A DNA stretch of 16,630 nt. Origin: VYFG01 sp964403545 (GTDB lineage Bacteria > Pseudomonadota > Gammaproteobacteria > Arenicellales > Poriferihabitantaceae). The notes under the pieces were generated by a model. The model was not told the DNA's origin. It did no database searches and saw nothing but the letters and a program-made list of their open reading frames with translations. The stretch is from contig CAYOGN010000134.1 in the NCBI GenBank assembly GCA_964403545.1, positions 1 through 16,630 of the forward strand. The letters are read 5' to 3'. A program made the translations under genes and the position numbers. This document shows positions 1 through 6,920 of this stretch, one piece after another; the stretch's first letter is position 1, and each line of letters opens with the position of its first letter.

Positions 1-1511
1 CGCATTAGCTCAATTGCTTCAGCGTCTTTAAACAGCACACCTGCCGATGCACCTTTACCGGTGGCCACCATGATCGACATCGGCGTGGCCAGACCCAGGG
101 CGCATGGGCAGGCAATGATCAATACTGCTACTGCATTAATCATTGCGTAGGCCATCGCGGGTTCCGGTCCCCACAATGCCCAGGCAATAAAAGCGATCAC
201 CGAGGCCAGCACCACCGTGGGCACAAAATAACCTGCAACGACGTCAGCGAGTTTTTGAATGGGTGCCCGGCTACGTTGCGCCTGGGCTACCATCTGGACG
301 ATTTGCGAAAGTAGTGTATCGTTGCCCACCCGTTGTGCTTCGATGATCAGTCCACCGGTACCGTTGATGGTTGCACCGATAACCTTGTCATTGGTCGATT
401 TCGATATGGCAACGGGTTCACCGGTAATCATGGACTCATCGATAGCACTCTCTCCTTCGATCACCAGGCCATCCACCGGAACTTTCTCTCCGGGTCTGAT
501 TCGCAGATGATCACCCACCTGAACCTGCTCCAATGGCACATCATTTTCGTTGCCCTGGTCGTCAATTCGCCTGGCGGTAGTGGGTGCAAGACCTAGCAAT
601 GCTTTAATAGCAGCGCCGGTGCTGCTACGTGCGCGCAGTTCCATGACCTGGCCCAACAGTACCAATGTAATGATCACAGCGGAAGCTTCGAAATAGACGG
701 CAACCCGCCCGGCCTCATCACGAAAAGAAACCGGAAATATTTCCGGTGCGATGGTAGCAACCAGACTGTACAGATAGGCGACACCAGTGCCAAGGGCAAT
801 CAGGGTGAACATATTCAAGTTTCGACTGACAACCGAGCGCCAGCCACGAACGAAGAATGGCAGGCCACCATACACCACCACAGGGGTAGCCAGAATCAGT
901 TCCAGCCACGACAGGGTGCGGGCAGACCCCAGCCACTCAAAGCTGACTCCGGGAATAAGCTCGCCCATGGAAAGGATGATTAAAGGGATCGACAGCAGGA
1001 TGCAAAAGCGAAATCTGCGGGTCATGTCCACTAGCTCCGGATTTTCCTCTTCCTCAATTTCAACGGTAACAGGTTCGAGGGCCATACCGCAGATCGGGCA
1101 ATCGCCCTCGCCATCCCGGGTAATTTCAGGGTGCATCGGGCAGGTGTATTGGGTTCGTGTCAGTTGCAATACCATTTCCCGTTCAAGGGCCATGCCGCAT
1201 ACCGGGCAAGCCCCTGGTTTGTCCTCCCTTACCTCGGGATCCATTGGGCAAGTGTAGACGCCGCCAGGTTGCTGTTGTTCGGCTTCCTTTTTCCTTTGTA
1301 TCTCGCCGGACAAATATCCTTCAGGATCTGCGCTGAATTTGGTCTGGCAGCCCTGGCAGCAAAAATACCAGGTTACTCCATCATATTCTGTGGTTGCGCC
1401 CGGACTTTCGGTATTCACACTCATTCCGCATACGGGATCGGTTGCTTTCGTGATTCCGATTGTGTCTCCGGTTTTGCGCCCGGATTGTACCGAGGGGGGG
1501 TTATTGTCCAA
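1..1511 (-). CDS. copA: Copper/heavy-metal-translocating P1B-type ATPase (3' end outside window)
   Basis: Inner-membrane ATPase that exports Cu(I) or a related soft metal. About 503 residues are present. In order: a YHS-type module with DPVCGM at 25-30 and a CC..C cluster at 51-55; two heavy-metal-binding modules (CPMDPE...CPVCGMAL near 88-109, CPMHPE...CPICGMAL near 124-145); then membrane helices beginning near residue 167. The actuator TGEP motif is at 363-366 and the metal-site CPC in the sixth helix at 468-470. The window ends just before the expected phosphorylation motif DKTGTLT, so the catalytic domain cannot be checked. No ATG lies upstream in frame before a stop. I chose TTG at 1511, seven bases after AGGA, because the next ATG (residue 30) would cut into the YHS module. 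Family is certain; copper rather than silver or another metal is inferred from CPC plus the Cys/Met-rich N-terminus. It is divergent from glnK. Confidence 0.93.
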   Translation of the reverse strand, partial: MDNNPPSVQSGRKTGDTIGITKATDPVCGMSVNTESPGATTEYDGVTWYFCCQGCQTKFSADPEGYLSGEIQRKKEAEQQQPGGVYTCPMDPEVREDKPGACPVCGMALEREMVLQLTRTQYTCPMHPEITRDGEGDCPICGMALEPVTVEIEEEENPELVDMTRRFRFCILLSIPLIILSMGELIPGVSFEWLGSARTLSWLELILATPVVVYGGLPFFVRGWRSVVSRNLNMFTLIALGTGVAYLYSLVATIAPEIFPVSFRDEAGRVAVYFEASAVIITLVLLGQVMELRARSSTGAAIKALLGLAPTTARRIDDQGNENDVPLEQVQVGDHLRIRPGEKVPVDGLVIEGESAIDESMITGEPVAISKSTNDKVIGATINGTGGLIIEAQRVGNDTLLSQIVQMVAQAQRSRAPIQKLADVVAGYFVPTVVLASVIAFIAWALWGPEPAMAYAMINAVAVLIIACPCALGLATPMSIMVATGKGASAGVLFKDAEAIELM

Positions 1512-1660
1512 ATTTTTTTCCTGTGTAGGAGTAATAGTAAATTCAGGCCAGGAATTTTCAGATCGCCAGAGGTCCGGTTGATTACAATGCCAGTATTTTG
1601 AGTTGAGACTACCATACCTGATTCATTGGTAACACTTTCCACAGCAGGGGTTACTGACAT
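1421..1660 (-). CDS. Possible leader reading frame upstream of and overlapping copA
   Basis: An open frame runs from ATG at 1660 (a GTG lies slightly upstream at 1672) to a stop at 1421, overlapping the first 30 codons of copA in another frame. An AAAGGA sits directly before the ATG, too close for a good ribosome site. The peptide has a hydrophobic Leu run followed by HRKK and resembles no family I recognise. The proposed copA promoter would place it in the copA mRNA leader. It could be a regulatory leader peptide, a chance open frame, or an N-terminal part of copA joined by slippage at the A7 run (1513-1519). I lean towards chance or leader. Confidence 0.15.
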   Translation of the reverse strand: MSVTPAVESVTNESGMVVSTQNTGIVINRTSGDLKIPGLNLLLLLHRKKIWTITPPRYNPGAKPETQSESRKQPIPYAE

Positions 1661-1679
1661 TCCTTTCTGCACGTATAAT
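1651..1679 (+). promoter_or_regulatory. Candidate sigma70 promoter for glnK
   Basis: A perfect TATAAT lies at 1674-1679, with a weak -35 (TTACTG, 1651-1656) 17 bases upstream. The start point would fall near 1686, inside the adjacent dyad, leaving a short leader before the glnK ATG at 1710. No convincing sigma54 -24/-12 element was seen, although glnK genes are often NtrC/sigma54 controlled. The -10 overlaps the -10 of the opposing copA promoter. Confidence 0.4.
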
Positions 1680-1700
1680 TTGACTGTTCAAAACAGTCAA
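1672..1700 (-). promoter_or_regulatory. Candidate sigma70 promoter for copA
   Basis: Read on the minus strand, TTGACT (1700-1695) is followed after exactly 17 bases by TATACG (1677-1672). This is a good -35 and a fair -10 at ideal spacing. Transcription would begin near 1665, giving a leader of about 150 bases before the TTG start of copA. The -35 and spacer coincide with a perfect dyad, so a bound regulator would affect this promoter directly. Prediction by eye only. Confidence 0.45.
1680..1700. promoter_or_regulatory. Perfect inverted repeat, candidate operator between copA and glnK
   Basis: TTGACTGTT (1680-1688) and AACAGTCAA (1692-1700) are perfect inverted 9-bp arms around a 3-base centre. 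The dyad covers the proposed copA -35 and spacer, and the proposed glnK start point. This placement suits a dimeric regulator. It does not match LexA (CTG-N10-CAG) or FNR (TTGAT-N4-ATCAA) spacing. In RNA it could form only a short stem with no U tract, so it is not a terminator. Regulator unknown. Confidence 0.5.
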
Positions 1701-1709
1701 CTGAATATT

Positions 1710-2048
1710 ATGAAACTGGTTACCGCTATCATTAAACCTTTTAAGCTGGATGATGTGCGGGATGCATTGTCCGAGATTGGTGCCCAGGGAATGACGGTGA
1801 CCGAAGTGAAAGGGTTTGGACGCCAGAAAGGGCATACCGAATTGTATCGTGGTGCCGAGTACGTGGTTGATTTTGTGCCCAAAGTAAAGCTTGAAGTGGC
1901 AGTAGAAACCGACAAGCTTGATCAGGTTGTCGATGCCATCGTTCAGTCTGCCCATACAGGCAAGGTGGGTGATGGCAAGATCTTTGTCTATGATCTGGAT
2001 AAGGCTATTAGAATTCGAACGGGTGAATTAAACGATGATGCGCTTTGA
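1710..2048 (+). CDS. glnK: Nitrogen regulatory protein PII, GlnK type
   Basis: Trimeric cytoplasmic signal protein that senses 2-oxoglutarate, ATP/ADP and, through uridylylation, glutamine. Its known partners include AmtB, NtrB and GlnE. The product is 112 residues, the canonical PII length. It has the T-loop with the uridylylated tyrosine at Y51 (YRGAEY), the B-loop TGKVGDGK at 83-90 and the C-loop RIRTGE near 101-106. The MKLVTAIIKPF start and the KIFVYDL segment are more like GlnK than GlnB. ATG at 1710 gives the standard N-terminus; an upstream in-frame TTG at 1626 would add 28 atypical residues and is rejected. No strong Shine-Dalgarno is visible. Its last codons overlap the start of the Sel1 gene by 14 bases. 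amtB, the usual partner, is not downstream. Confidence 0.95.
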   Translation: MKLVTAIIKPFKLDDVRDALSEIGAQGMTVTEVKGFGRQKGHTELYRGAEYVVDFVPKVKLEVAVETDKLDQVVDAIVQSAHTGKVGDGKIFVYDLDKAIRIRTGELNDDAL

Positions 2049-3024
2049 TGATTTGCTGAAACAGGCGTTACTAAATTTCCGACATTCCTTTTCATTGCGT
2101 TCATTCACAAAGGCAATCGCCTTCTGCATACTGCTTAATCCTGGCCTGGTAATTGCCGATTATAATGAAGGATTGCATGCCTTTCTCCAGAAAGACTATC
2201 AAGCTGCTATCGATCAGTGGTCGGCAACCGAACTGGCCAGCAGTCCCGATGCGCAATTTGCCCTTGGCGTAATGTACTTTCGTGGTATCGGCGTCGAACA
2301 GGATCAGACCAAAGGCACTGACTATTATCTGCGTGCGGCCAATCTGGGATTTGGCTCGGCCCAGTTTAATCTGGGACTGGCCTACTATTCCGGTAGTGGT
2401 GTTGATCAGGACCGGAACCAGTCACAATACTGGTGGTTGCAGGCAGCAACGCAGGATCATCCGGTAGCGCAATATAATCTTGCTGCAATTCTGTGGAGCG
2501 GCAATGGAGTCATTCAGGATCAGGCCAGGGCTATGCACTGGTTTCGTAAATCAAGGGAAAATGGTAATCGGGATGCTGCAAATTTTCTGCTAACGCTATA
2601 TGCACCCATGTATCGTGAGCTAAATGCCGATAGCCTGAATCTGGCAGCGAACAACACTCAACGCAGTATTTCTCTGATAGACCAGCTAGGGATGTACAAG
2701 CTCGGTCTCCAGGCGATGGAAAAACAGCAGTATGCCCAGGCGTTTGGCTATTGGGAGCCCCTGGCCCTTGATGGACATGTAGATTCCCAGTACCAGATAG
2801 CAAGATTATATGAGTTCGGTGAAGGCGTCGAAAAAGATTTTGCCAATGCGTTGAACTGGTATCAGCGTGCGGCGCAAAAAGGGCAGGGTAGTGCCCAGTA
2901 TCGAATTGGTCTTTATCATATAAACGAGAGCCCGAATAAAAACGAGGCGTTGGGTTTATACTGGATTCAATCTGCGGCGGACAATGACAGCAAAGAAGCA
3001 GCGATGTATATAAACAATCTTTAG
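2035..3024 (+). CDS. Secreted Sel1-repeat (TPR-like) protein
   Basis: A 329-residue protein with a basic N-terminal stretch, a hydrophobic segment at about 27-41 (AIAFCILLNPGLVIA) and a plausible signal-peptidase site after A41, so probably periplasmic. The mature part has at least five Sel1-like repeats: three near 72-179 and two near 249-320. They show the family pattern AQ(F/Y)xLGxxYxxGxGVxxDxxxAxxWxxxAA. Repeats of this kind form alpha-solenoids used for protein-protein contacts, and no enzyme motif is present. The two repeat blocks are separated by about 70 residues of weaker helical sequence. The start overlaps the end of glnK, so translation is probably coupled. Two adjacent ATGs (2035 and 2038) are possible starts. 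Partner and function are unknown. Confidence 0.88.
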   Translation: MMRFDDLLKQALLNFRHSFSLRSFTKAIAFCILLNPGLVIADYNEGLHAFLQKDYQAAIDQWSATELASSPDAQFALGVMYFRGIGVEQDQTKGTDYYLRAANLGFGSAQFNLGLAYYSGSGVDQDRNQSQYWWLQAATQDHPVAQYNLAAILWSGNGVIQDQARAMHWFRKSRENGNRDAANFLLTLYAPMYRELNADSLNLAANNTQRSISLIDQLGMYKLGLQAMEKQQYAQAFGYWEPLALDGHVDSQYQIARLYEFGEGVEKDFANALNWYQRAAQKGQGSAQYRIGLYHINESPNKNEALGLYWIQSAADNDSKEAAMYINNL

Positions 3025-3082
3025 CGGCGTTTTTGGTGACTTCGTTTTCGCTGCCGTACGCCAGTGGATTGTTCCCGGTTCA

Positions 3083-3745
3083 CTATTCCACCTGTTCAAT
3101 CTGACTGCCATATTCATTGCGATAGCTGATAGCGGCATCAGCATGTTGCTTGCTGGCAGGATCTTGCTGAAGATGGGAGATTAAATCATCCAGTTTGACA
3201 ATTGAATACACCGGTATCTCCAGATTTTTCTGTACTGATTGAACTGCAGATAAACTATCATTGTCGGCGATTTCCTGTCGATCCAGCGCAATAATCACTG
3301 CTGCGGGTTTGGCCCCTGCGGATTCAATAATTTCCACAGATTCTCTGATCGAGGTGCCCGCAGTAATAACATCGTCGATTATTACCACATTCCCCTTCAG
3401 TGGTGCGCCAATAATTTTGCCACCTTCGCCGTGATCTTTGGTTTCTTTTCTGTTAAATGCATATTCAATGTTAACGCCATGATTGGATGCCAGCTGAATA
3501 GCAGTGGCGGTGGCCAGCGGAATGCCTTTGTAAGCAGGTCCATACAGCATATAGGGTGGTTGCAGTTGCTCGGCAACAAGGTCGGCATAGTAAGCAGATA
3601 ACTGCCCCAGTAAATGTCCATTATTGAACAATCCGGCATTAAAGAAATAGGGACTGATGCGTCCCGACTTTAACCTGAATTCTCCAAATCTAAGAATCCG
3701 ATTGTCAATGCAGAGGGTAATGAATGCTTGTTTGTCGTAGGTCAT
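3083..3745 (-). CDS. pyrE: Orotate phosphoribosyltransferase
   Basis: Converts orotate plus PRPP to orotidine 5'-phosphate in pyrimidine synthesis; the family works as a cytoplasmic dimer. The 220-residue product matches the E. coli-type enzyme throughout. The N-terminal part has GEF.LKSGR.SPYFFNAGLF (K26, F34-F35). The YGPAYKGIP segment is at 68-76. The flexible catalytic loop FNRKETKDHGEGG starts at 97. The PRPP-binding motif VVIIDDVITAGTS is at 120-132. A GGGAGA lies about ten bases before the ATG, a usable ribosome site. It stands alone on this strand, convergent with the Sel1 gene across a 58-base gap without a clear terminator, and divergent from ampG. Confidence 0.97.
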   Translation of the reverse strand: MTYDKQAFITLCIDNRILRFGEFRLKSGRISPYFFNAGLFNNGHLLGQLSAYYADLVAEQLQPPYMLYGPAYKGIPLATATAIQLASNHGVNIEYAFNRKETKDHGEGGKIIGAPLKGNVVIIDDVITAGTSIRESVEIIESAGAKPAAVIIALDRQEIADNDSLSAVQSVQKNLEIPVYSIVKLDDLISHLQQDPASKQHADAAISYRNEYGSQIEQVE

Positions 3746-3867
3746 TTATCGGAAATCTCCCTGCCTGGTATTGAAACCATGATTATTACCTTGACGGAGC
3801 ACTAGGGTATCATCGCAAATCCGTTTAGTATACGACAACAAAGGGAACCGTAGTCAAAGGCCGATCA

Positions 3868-3891
3868 ATGATAATAATGAATTGCAATTAA
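3868..3891 (+). CDS. Possible 7-codon leader peptide coupled to ampG
   Basis: The small frame ATG ATA ATA ATG AAT TGC AAT TAA encodes MIIMNCN. It has AAAGG at 3856-3860, seven bases before its ATG, the only good ribosome site in this region. Its TAA overlaps the ampG ATG as TAATG. The ampG start itself has no Shine-Dalgarno, so ribosomes ending here could restart on ampG. A chance arrangement cannot be excluded. Confidence 0.3.
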   Translation: MIIMNCN

Positions 3892-5498
3892 TGGAAAATC
3901 CTGAGCATAAGCTCTCACTGCGGGCATTTCTGGATCGGCGGGTCCTGACGATGTTATTTTTGGGGTTTTCTGCCGGTTTGCCCCTGTTATTGATCTTCGG
4001 CACCCTGTCAGTCTGGCTCCGGGAAGCAGGTGTGGCACGGTCAATGGTGACCTATTTTAGTTGGGCTGCTTTGGGTTATTCGTTCAAGTTTGTCTGGGCG
4101 CCGCTGGTAGACCAGCTTAAATTACCATTGATTGGTGACTGGCTTGGCCGACGTCGGAGCTGGTTGCTTTTATCACAATGCATGGTAGTGCTCTCGATGT
4201 GGGTAATGTCTGGATCAGATCCGGCATCGAACCAGGATGGATTGCTGGTGCTGGCAGTTGGTGCTGTGTTGCTGGGTTTTTCTTCCGCCACCCAGGATAT
4301 CGTCATCGACGCGTTTCGCATCGAATCTGCTGAACCAAGAATCCAGGCGCTGTTGTCATCCACCTACATCGCAGGTTACCGCATAGCGATGATTCTGGCC
4401 GGTGCCGGTGGTCTGTGGCTGGCTGAATTACTTGGTTCCAGCCATGTTCAGTATGACTATGAAGCGTGGCGCAGTACCTATCGTTTGATTAGTGCCGCGA
4501 TGTTGATCGGGATTGTGACCACTTTGGTTATACCGGAGCCGGAGAGATCCTCGTCGATTCGGGTCAGTCTCCAGGAAAGTCTTCAACTGGTGTTGCTGTT
4601 TGTTTTATGCGTGGCAGTATTTATCGGCTGTTACGTAACCACTTCGATACTAGTCGTAGAACTGCACGGTACGCTGACAGATTTATTTTCAAACAAGATT
4701 CTTGCCAGGGTTTTTCTTGAATCCTTACGGCTTGGTTTCGCCGTACTTGGCGCATGGTGTATGGCAAAGATGCTCACGGTGATTGGTGTGGTACACAATC
4801 GGATTATTGAACGCAGTTATCTGGGCCCCATACGCGATTTTTTCGATCGCTACGGGGTTACGACTGCATGGCTATTGCTGGCTATGATCGGCCTCTATCG
4901 TATCTCGGATATTGTGTTGGGGGTTATTTCCAATGTATTTTACTATGATCTCGGATTCAGCAAGAGTGAAATAGCCACTATATCAAAAACCTTTGGCGTC
5001 ATGATGACCATTGTGGGTGGCTTTCTCGGTGGCTTGCTGGCCTACCGTTTTGGTGTTATCCCGATTCTGATCTTGGGTGCTTTACTTTCAGCCGGCACCA
5101 ATCTGTTGTTTATGCTGCTTGCCAATGCTGGCCATCAGGTCGGGTTGCTGTACCTGGTGATTGGCGCCGACAATCTTTCGGCCGGGATAGCCAGTACCGC
5201 ATTTGTTGCGTTTCTGTCTGCGCTGACGAATATTCGGTTCACCGCCGTGCAATACGCAATTTTTTCTTCTCTGATGACCCTGTTGCCAAAAATTCTTGGT
5301 GGTTATTCGGGTTCGATGGTGGATACTCTCGGCTATTCGATGTTTTTTCTCATTACCACATTGTTTGGATTGCCCGTTATCTTGCTAATTATTCTTGCCG
5401 CCAGACGCCTCGATATCGACATGGTGAAACAGGCGTGCGATGACAACGCTGCGACTGCCTCTAGACCAGATGTTGCCCGAGATCGAATAAAGGATTAA
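3891..5498 (+). CDS. ampG: AmpG-family permease (MFS transporter)
   Basis: Inner-membrane major-facilitator protein of the AmpG family. The characterised members import anhydro-muropeptides for cell-wall recycling. The product is 535 residues from ATG 3891. Helix 1 begins near residue 18, with the FSAGLPLLL signature. The loop motif GRRR is at 86-89 and SATQDIVIDAFR at 132-143, both typical of AmpG. A cytoplasmic segment near 300-330 (RDFFDRYG) leads to the second helical half. It is somewhat longer than E. coli AmpG because of an extended middle region and C-terminal tail. An in-frame TTG at 3882 would add three residues, but ATG is preferred. Its last 38 bases overlap the convergent yggT. 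Substrate is inferred from family; other AmpG-like carriers exist, and no beta-lactamase or ampD neighbour supports the role. Confidence 0.85.
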   Translation: MENPEHKLSLRAFLDRRVLTMLFLGFSAGLPLLLIFGTLSVWLREAGVARSMVTYFSWAALGYSFKFVWAPLVDQLKLPLIGDWLGRRRSWLLLSQCMVVLSMWVMSGSDPASNQDGLLVLAVGAVLLGFSSATQDIVIDAFRIESAEPRIQALLSSTYIAGYRIAMILAGAGGLWLAELLGSSHVQYDYEAWRSTYRLISAAMLIGIVTTLVIPEPERSSSIRVSLQESLQLVLLFVLCVAVFIGCYVTTSILVVELHGTLTDLFSNKILARVFLESLRLGFAVLGAWCMAKMLTVIGVVHNRIIERSYLGPIRDFFDRYGVTTAWLLLAMIGLYRISDIVLGVISNVFYYDLGFSKSEIATISKTFGVMMTIVGGFLGGLLAYRFGVIPILILGALLSAGTNLLFMLLANAGHQVGLLYLVIGADNLSAGIASTAFVAFLSALTNIRFTAVQYAIFSSLMTLLPKILGGYSGSMVDTLGYSMFFLITTLFGLPVILLIILAARRLDIDMVKQACDDNAATASRPDVARDRIKD

Positions 5499-6030
5499 CC
5501 AATAGTTTCTGTACCAGGTTAATAGCGATAATGGCAAAAATTGGTGACAGGTCGAGGCCACCCAATCCTGGTAGCAAGCGCCTGAAGGGCCTGAGTAATG
5601 GTTCACTCAGACCATCGAGAATGCGTAGTACCGGGTTGTGACTATGGGGCGCTATCCAGCTAAGGATTGCGCGCACAAATATTGCGATTAGCAGAGCCCA
5701 GCAAGCGATATTGAGTGCCTCGGCGAGGCTCCACACCAGGATGGCGACGGCGGCAATTTTTTGTCCGGCAATCATGGTAAGAAGAAAAAATTTGCTGAAG
5801 CTTACAATAATAATCAACACTACCGACGCGAGGTCGATCCCAAACAATCCCGGAATAAAACGTCGCAGAATTTTCAGCGGTGGATTGGTGACTTTGACAA
5901 TTAACCGGGAGATCGGGTTGTGAAAATCTACCCGCAGCAATTGAAACAAAAATCGCAAAATTACCGCAATCAGATAAATTCCAAACAGAGTCTCGATAAC
6001 AAAACTTGATGCATCCTGAAAATAAGGCAT
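5461..6030 (-). CDS. yggT: YggT-family integral membrane protein
   Basis: A 189-residue inner-membrane protein with two YGGT domains, the usual length for the family. Each domain has a hydrophobic helix pair followed by the conserved turn NP...L(R)...PGL (NPPLKILRRFIPGLFGIDL near 48-66, EPLLRPFRRLLPGLGGLDL near 141-159). It ends with the typical NPLF segment. Its role is not firmly defined; it has been linked to osmotic tolerance in E. coli, and related YGGT proteins act in cell or plastid division. The ATG overlaps the proC stop by one base (TAATG), so it is translated as the last gene of yggS-proC-yggT. The 3' end overlaps convergent ampG. Confidence 0.92.
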   Translation of the reverse strand: MPYFQDASSFVIETLFGIYLIAVILRFLFQLLRVDFHNPISRLIVKVTNPPLKILRRFIPGLFGIDLASVVLIIIVSFSKFFLLTMIAGQKIAAVAILVWSLAEALNIACWALLIAIFVRAILSWIAPHSHNPVLRILDGLSEPLLRPFRRLLPGLGGLDLSPIFAIIAINLVQKLLVNPLFDLGQHLV

Positions 6031-6884
6031 TATGCGTCTCCAAATTGCGTTGAGAGTTGAGCGGAGCGACTCACTGCCGCCCTGACGCCACCACGAATTG
6101 CATCGTCTATACCAGCCTGTTCCATATATTTGATTCCTGCCTCGGTGGTTCCCCCGGGAGAAGTGACCCTGTGCCTGAGTTCAGCAGGAGAGGATGTGCT
6201 TTGTTGTATCAGGGTGGCTGCGCCCAGCGCGGTTTGTACTACCAGAGACCTGGCCGTCTGTTCGCTGAGGCCATTTGCGACCGCCTCCGTCATCATTAAC
6301 TCCATCAGTTTGAAAAAGTATGCCGGTCCACTACCGGAAACCCCGGTCACGGTGTCGATCATTTTTTCATCTGGCACCCAAACTACTTTTCCCACTGCAC
6401 GCATCAGTGACTCGGCCAACTGTTTCTGTCTATTGGTTACAAAACTGTTGGCATACAGGCCTGAAACACCCTGATTCACCAGTGCTGGAGTATTAGGCAT
6501 TACCCGAACAAATGGCAAGTTCGCACCTACCCACCGCAAGGTATCGTCGCAACTGATCCCGGCCACTATTGAAACCAGCAGAGGCGTGTTTTCGCGTAAT
6601 GTGGTGGCAACAGATTCCACTGCTGCTCGTAGAACCTGTGGCTTGACGGCAAATATCACTATGTCTGCCGGTTTAATGCAGCCCACATTGTCGTCGAAAC
6701 AACAAATTCCAAACCGTTCGGTCAAACTTTCGCGCTGCTTTTCCTGCGGGTCGGAAACCCTGATATCCTTTGCCAGCCAGCCCGAGCCCAGAAGCCCGCC
6801 AATAATACTGGCAGCCATATTGCCACCGCCAATAAATGCGATTACAGGGGTCTCGCTGCTACTATTGTCAGATAGTTTATTCAT
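6030..6884 (-). CDS. proC: Pyrroline-5-carboxylate reductase
   Basis: Catalyses the last step of proline synthesis, NAD(P)H-dependent reduction of 1-pyrroline-5-carboxylate. The 284-residue product has the N-terminal Rossmann motif IGGGNMA at 18-24, the AVKPQ segment, RVMPNTPA, and the C-terminal family signature (ELRHRVTSPGGTTEAGI) that forms part of the substrate site. It has about ten extra Ser/Thr-rich residues before the Rossmann fold compared with E. coli ProC, so the start may be slightly overcalled. No strong ribosome site is visible at either position. It lies 36 bases after yggS and overlaps the yggT start by one base, consistent with one transcript. Confidence 0.96.
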   Translation of the reverse strand: MNKLSDNSSSETPVIAFIGGGNMAASIIGGLLGSGWLAKDIRVSDPQEKQRESLTERFGICCFDDNVGCIKPADIVIFAVKPQVLRAAVESVATTLRENTPLLVSIVAGISCDDTLRWVGANLPFVRVMPNTPALVNQGVSGLYANSFVTNRQKQLAESLMRAVGKVVWVPDEKMIDTVTGVSGSGPAYFFKLMELMMTEAVANGLSEQTARSLVVQTALGAATLIQQSTSSPAELRHRVTSPGGTTEAGIKYMEQAGIDDAIRGGVRAAVSRSAQLSTQFGDA

Positions 6885-6920
6885 AGATTAATCAGGTTTT
6901 CCTGAGGTTAAAACCACGCA

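Noticed and set aside
787..1601. Long plus-strand open frames with repeated short motifs opposite copA
   Set aside because: They are the antisense of the Cys-rich repeats and first helices of the ATPase; the repetition mirrors the CPM/CGM modules. No ribosome site or known protein fits.
1684..1696. LexA-like CTG...CAG within the copA/glnK dyad
   Set aside because: The gap is seven bases, not ten, and neither flanking gene is a typical SOS gene.
3025..3082. Possible terminator between the Sel1 gene and pyrE
   Set aside because: Only about four complementary bases at CGGC/GCCG with no clear stem or following T tract.
6892..6905. Short hairpin TCAGG-TTTT-CCTGA between yggS and proC
   Set aside because: Only five base pairs and no U tract follows on the minus strand; too weak for a terminator and the genes look co-transcribed.
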